Shown: in pieces, positions 30,304 through 32,344 of the stretch
Position numbering within the stretch: position 1 is the first letter of the stretch
How the letters are laid out: each line of letters begins with the position of its first letter
NCBI GenBank assembly: GCA_021789215.1
Contig: JAJYJS010000019.1
Coordinates: forward strand, 1-32,344
Reading direction: 5' to 3'
Origin: Nitrospirota bacterium
Lineage (GTDB): Bacteria > Nitrospirota > Thermodesulfovibrionia > Thermodesulfovibrionales > JdFR-88
Length of the DNA stretch: 32,344 nucleotides
Made by a program: the position numbers and the translations under genes
The notes under the pieces: generated by a model
Database searches by the model: none
Seen by the model: only the letters and a program-made list of their open reading frames with translations
What the model was told of the DNA's origin: nothing

Positions 30304-30477
30304 ATGACAAAGAAGTTGGTAACGGGGCTGTCTGGCGCTTTTTTATTTTTTCTTCTTGTCACGGCTTCTTATGCCGGCGAGAGGATAAAACCTTTCACGT
30401 TCAAGGCAATTGATGGGAAAGTTATAGATTCGCGGTCCCTTGCCGGCCGCCCCCTTTTTACAGTATTTTTCAGATAG
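30304..30477 (+). pseudogene. N-terminal stub of an exported redoxin/TlpA-like protein
   Basis: The frame gives 57 residues: a signal peptide (about 1-24) and the start of a thioredoxin-like domain (IKPFTFKAIDGKVIDSRSLAGRPLFTVFF). It stops at TAG just before the position where the CxxC motif would lie. About 100 residues of the domain are missing, and the next gene starts 10 bases later. It is most likely the remnant left by an internal deletion. Confidence 0.5.
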
Positions 30478-30487
30478 GAGTAAATTA

Positions 30488-31936
30488 GTGAGCGACGAAA
30501 TCAATAAGAATTCCGCCTGTTGACCTTCGGATAAGGATGCCGGGGGGCATCAAGGGAAAGCGGCCGAAACAGCACTTCAGAACACTGATGACAGGGGGGA
30601 ATCTCCATCTCAGAAAACAGAGCACTGCATGGTCTGCGGTTCGATTCTTGAGTATCTTGACGAAGCCCGCGAACTCACCTGTTTATATTGTGGAAAGGTG
30701 GAGCATGGCCATATCAGATGTCCGAACGGTCATTACGTCTGTGATATCTGCCATAACAGGGATGCAATGAGGATTATCAAGGATATCGCCTTTACTATTA
30801 AATCAAAAGACCCGTTTGAAATAGCGGAACTCATGCTGAGCTATCCCGGCCTCCCGATGCTAGGCTGCCAGCATGCCTATATTGCCGGAGGGGCATTGAT
30901 GGCCGCGGTAAAAAACGCGGCCGGTGCCGCTGAAATCAATAATGAAAGCATAAAAGAAGTATTCAGGCGGGCGAGGAAACAGGCCCACGGCGGCTACTGT
31001 GGTCTTACCGGGGTGTGCGGCATAGCCCCGGCGATAGGGGCCTGCTTTGCTGTGCTCACGGGCTCCAAGTGCGGCACGGACAAAGAGCAACGGATAACGA
31101 TGGAGGCGGTGGCAAGAGTTACGAGGGCGATAACGGAACTTACAGGGCCAAGCTGCTGCAAGGCTTATGTGTGGACTGCCCTTGATACGGCGGTGAATTA
31201 CCTTGGTGAGAGCCTGGGCGTTGTCCTGCCCTCAAGACGATTAATAACTTGCAATTACAGCGCCAAACACCCCCATGGATGCAGGCAGGCACAGTGTCCG
31301 TATTTTCATGGTCAGGAGCATCAAAACAAGGTTTCCGTCATTGGTGAGGAAACTGTTTATAATGATGGCCGGTCCACTACGCTTGAAGGAGGCGCGGCGA
31401 TGGATGAAAAAATGGAGTCCCTTCTGAAAAGGTCCCTCGAACTGGGGGCCGAGAAGGCGAAAATCATTGATACAGGCTCCGTTGTTGTGGAGGAGTGGGT
31501 AAGATGGAAATGCCTTTACGGATGCGCATTTCATGGCAAAGACGCCTATCATCCGCCTTGCGTTCCGGATGCCGAAAGTACAAGGAAGATCATGAGGGAA
31601 TACAGCAAGGCTGTCCTCATGACCGGCCCCAAAGGGAAAGCGCTCACCGAGGTGGCCGTAAGACTTGAAGGCGAGGCCTACCACATGGGCTATTACAAGG
31701 CATTCGCGATGACCGCTCTTTCTTCAGGCCCCGAAGGAGGGGCCTGACCCTCGGGGGAGAAAGAGACTCCGGGCGAGTCTCAGACAGCGGAGCAGAAGAA
31801 AAACAGGATCAGGCCGCTCATGGAGGCATGCGGGATTGACGTATTCAAGACGGCGCGGGCCAACGGCTTTGAGATAGACACAAGGAGAGAGACATACGGA
31901 AGGTGGAATTACTTTGCTTTGGTGCTGGTGGAATAA
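30488..31936 (+). CDS. Candidate selenoprotein: DUF5714 plus DUF2284 fusion with two in-frame TGA codons
   Basis: From GTG 30488 (GGAG 7 bases upstream) the frame reads MSDEINKNSAC, TGA (30521-30523), PSDKDAGGH, then the DUF5714-like part HCMVCGSILEYLD and CLYCGKVEHGHIRCPNGHYVCDICH, ending near residue 300. It then runs into a DUF2284-like metal-binding domain (KCLYGCAFHGKDAYHPPC). A second TGA (31745-31747) is followed in frame by PSGEKE and RPLMEACGIDVFKTARANGF, the normal DUF2284 ending, to TAA at 31934-31936. With both TGA read as selenocysteine the protein has 482 residues with Sec at 12 and 420. The usual DUF2284 cysteine group just before the second TGA is absent (GPEGGA). An internal ATG (31400, GGAGG upstream) could start DUF2284 separately. 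Decay is the alternative. Confidence 0.5.
30536..30551 (+). promoter_or_regulatory. Candidate bacterial SECIS hairpin 1
   Basis: GATGCC-GGGG-GGCATC is a perfect 6-bp stem with a GGGG loop. The loop starts 18 nt after the first in-frame TGA, the same distance as in E. coli fdhF (whose loop begins GG). It fits the rule of a short loop with G in the first two positions at 16-37 nt. Confidence 0.5.
31763..31781 (+). promoter_or_regulatory. Candidate bacterial SECIS hairpin 2
   Basis: GAGACTC-CGGGC-GAGTCTC is a perfect 7-bp stem with a 5-nt loop whose second base is G. The loop starts 22 nt after the second in-frame TGA, within the accepted window. Another hairpin (CAGGCCCC / GGGGCCTG) lies just before the TGA. 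Confidence 0.45.
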
Positions 31937-31959
31937 AGATAGATCGGGGAGGTCATGAA

Positions 31960-32292
31960 ATGAAGAAGGGTTTTTTTCTTGCCGTTTTGCTTCTGGTTAC
32001 GGCCGTCTGCCTTGGGTGCAGCACCAACCGGTTTACGATCTACAAGGACGGACGGGACTACTACTTTGGCAGCAACAGGAAAGGGCTCCACAAGATACTC
32101 TGCGAGAGCGGGGATTTAAAAAATGTGCTTGCTGGCTCTTCGATCCCGGCCAACGTAAAAAATGACCTCTTCCGTTATGGCTGCGTGGAACCATCCGTCG
32201 AAAAGGTGCAGGGCCTGTTGTCGCCGGGCGTGAGAAAATGTACCAGATATGGGCACGAAAAGTGTACCACTTTCGAGGGGCGTTCCTCATAG
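31960..32292 (+). CDS. Small lipoprotein of unknown function
   Basis: This 110-residue protein has a lipoprotein signal with lipobox VCLGC (lipidated cysteine near residue 20). The mature part is not recognised: it has FTIYKDGRDYYFGSNRKGLHKILCESGDLKNVL and further cysteines in the second half (YGCVEP, KCTRYGHEKC). The ATG at 31960 is used because GGGGAGGTC lies upstream; the upstream ATG at 31955 is out of frame. It starts 23 bases after the DUF2284 stop and is probably in the same operon. Confidence 0.6.
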   Translation: MKKGFFLAVLLLVTAVCLGCSTNRFTIYKDGRDYYFGSNRKGLHKILCESGDLKNVLAGSSIPANVKNDLFRYGCVEPSVEKVQGLLSPGVRKCTRYGHEKCTTFEGRSS

Positions 32293-32344
32293 AGAAAGCC
32301 GTATCATCAACCTACTGCTTGGAGGCGGGAGGTATGGATGGTCG

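Noticed and set aside
30629-31747. Ordinary gene from ATG 30629 to TGA 31745 as the full annotation
   Set aside because: The ATG has no ribosome-binding site, whereas GTG 30488 has one in the same frame, and a conserved DUF2284 ending continues in frame after 31747. It remains the fallback if both TGA codons are true stops.
32327-32344. GGGAGGT followed by ATG near the window end
   Set aside because: Could be a ribosome-binding site and start of the next gene, but too few bases remain to support a call.
1-32344. CRISPR arrays, rRNA and tRNA genes
   Set aside because: No regularly spaced direct repeats and no recognisable rRNA or tRNA sequence were found by eye; a covariance-model search was not possible.

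Overview
The window (GC-rich, densely packed, mostly + strand) looks like chromosomal DNA of a Gram-negative, hopanoid-making, sulfur-oxidising bacterium that uses sigma-54 regulation. The gene mix (full hpn cluster, SoxXYZAB without SoxCD, DsrE-like proteins, TsuA/TusA, an NtrC-type regulator) would fit a Nitrospirota or deltaproteobacterial-type lineage. The taxon is an inference; no rRNA or tRNA gene was seen.

Region 1 (1-9710) is a hopanoid cluster: the end of a probable hpnJ, hpnK, two small EmrE-like membrane proteins, shc (squalene-hopene cyclase), hpnA, a DUF116-like membrane protein without its usual cysteine cluster, hpnH, a CruF-like carotenoid-type membrane protein, hpnG (opposite strand) and hpnI. 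The set covers squalene cyclisation, adenosylhopane formation, adenine removal, glycosylation, deacetylation and cyclitol-ether formation. Region 2 (9743-13573) is envelope and oxidative stress: an L,D-transpeptidase facing a Lys-terminated coiled-coil lipoprotein, a PerR-like Fur-family regulator with a promoter and operator on its start codon, a zinc-ribbon protein, a divergent Fe/Mn superoxide dismutase, a UspA protein and a bacteriohemerythrin.

Region 3 (13579-15790) is a scrap zone: a frameshifted YtkA/FixH-like remnant, a 5'-truncated phage MuF protein with a C-terminal PBECR2-like nuclease domain, a truncated phage virion-morphogenesis gene and a multiply frameshifted transposase piece. 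The first junction carries 11 nt identical to the end of the Illumina adapter, so the join between regions 2 and 3 may be artificial. A repeat-containing lipoprotein follows.

Region 4 (16777-29143) is sulfur metabolism: small DsrE/DsrH-like proteins, then thioredoxin-soxX-soxY-soxZ-soxA-soxB, a tandem PhnD-like binding protein with no transporter, a histidine kinase, an NtrC-type sigma-54 activator, and tsuA-DUF302-tusA. Both the thioredoxin/sox operon and the tsuA operon begin with a -24/-12 promoter preceded by two dyads of the form TGTTC-N6-GAACA spaced 32-33 bp apart. This predicts a self-contained thiosulfate regulon in which the activator switches on oxidation and import together.

Region 5 (29644-32344) holds an ArsR-type regulator with its own promoter/operator, a small membrane protein cut by an in-frame TAA, a redoxin N-terminal stub, and a DUF5714-DUF2284 reading frame interrupted by two in-frame TGA codons. 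Each TGA is followed at 18 or 22 nt by a hairpin fitting the bacterial SECIS pattern, making this a candidate new selenoprotein with two selenocysteines; gene decay is the rival explanation. A small lipoprotein ends the window.
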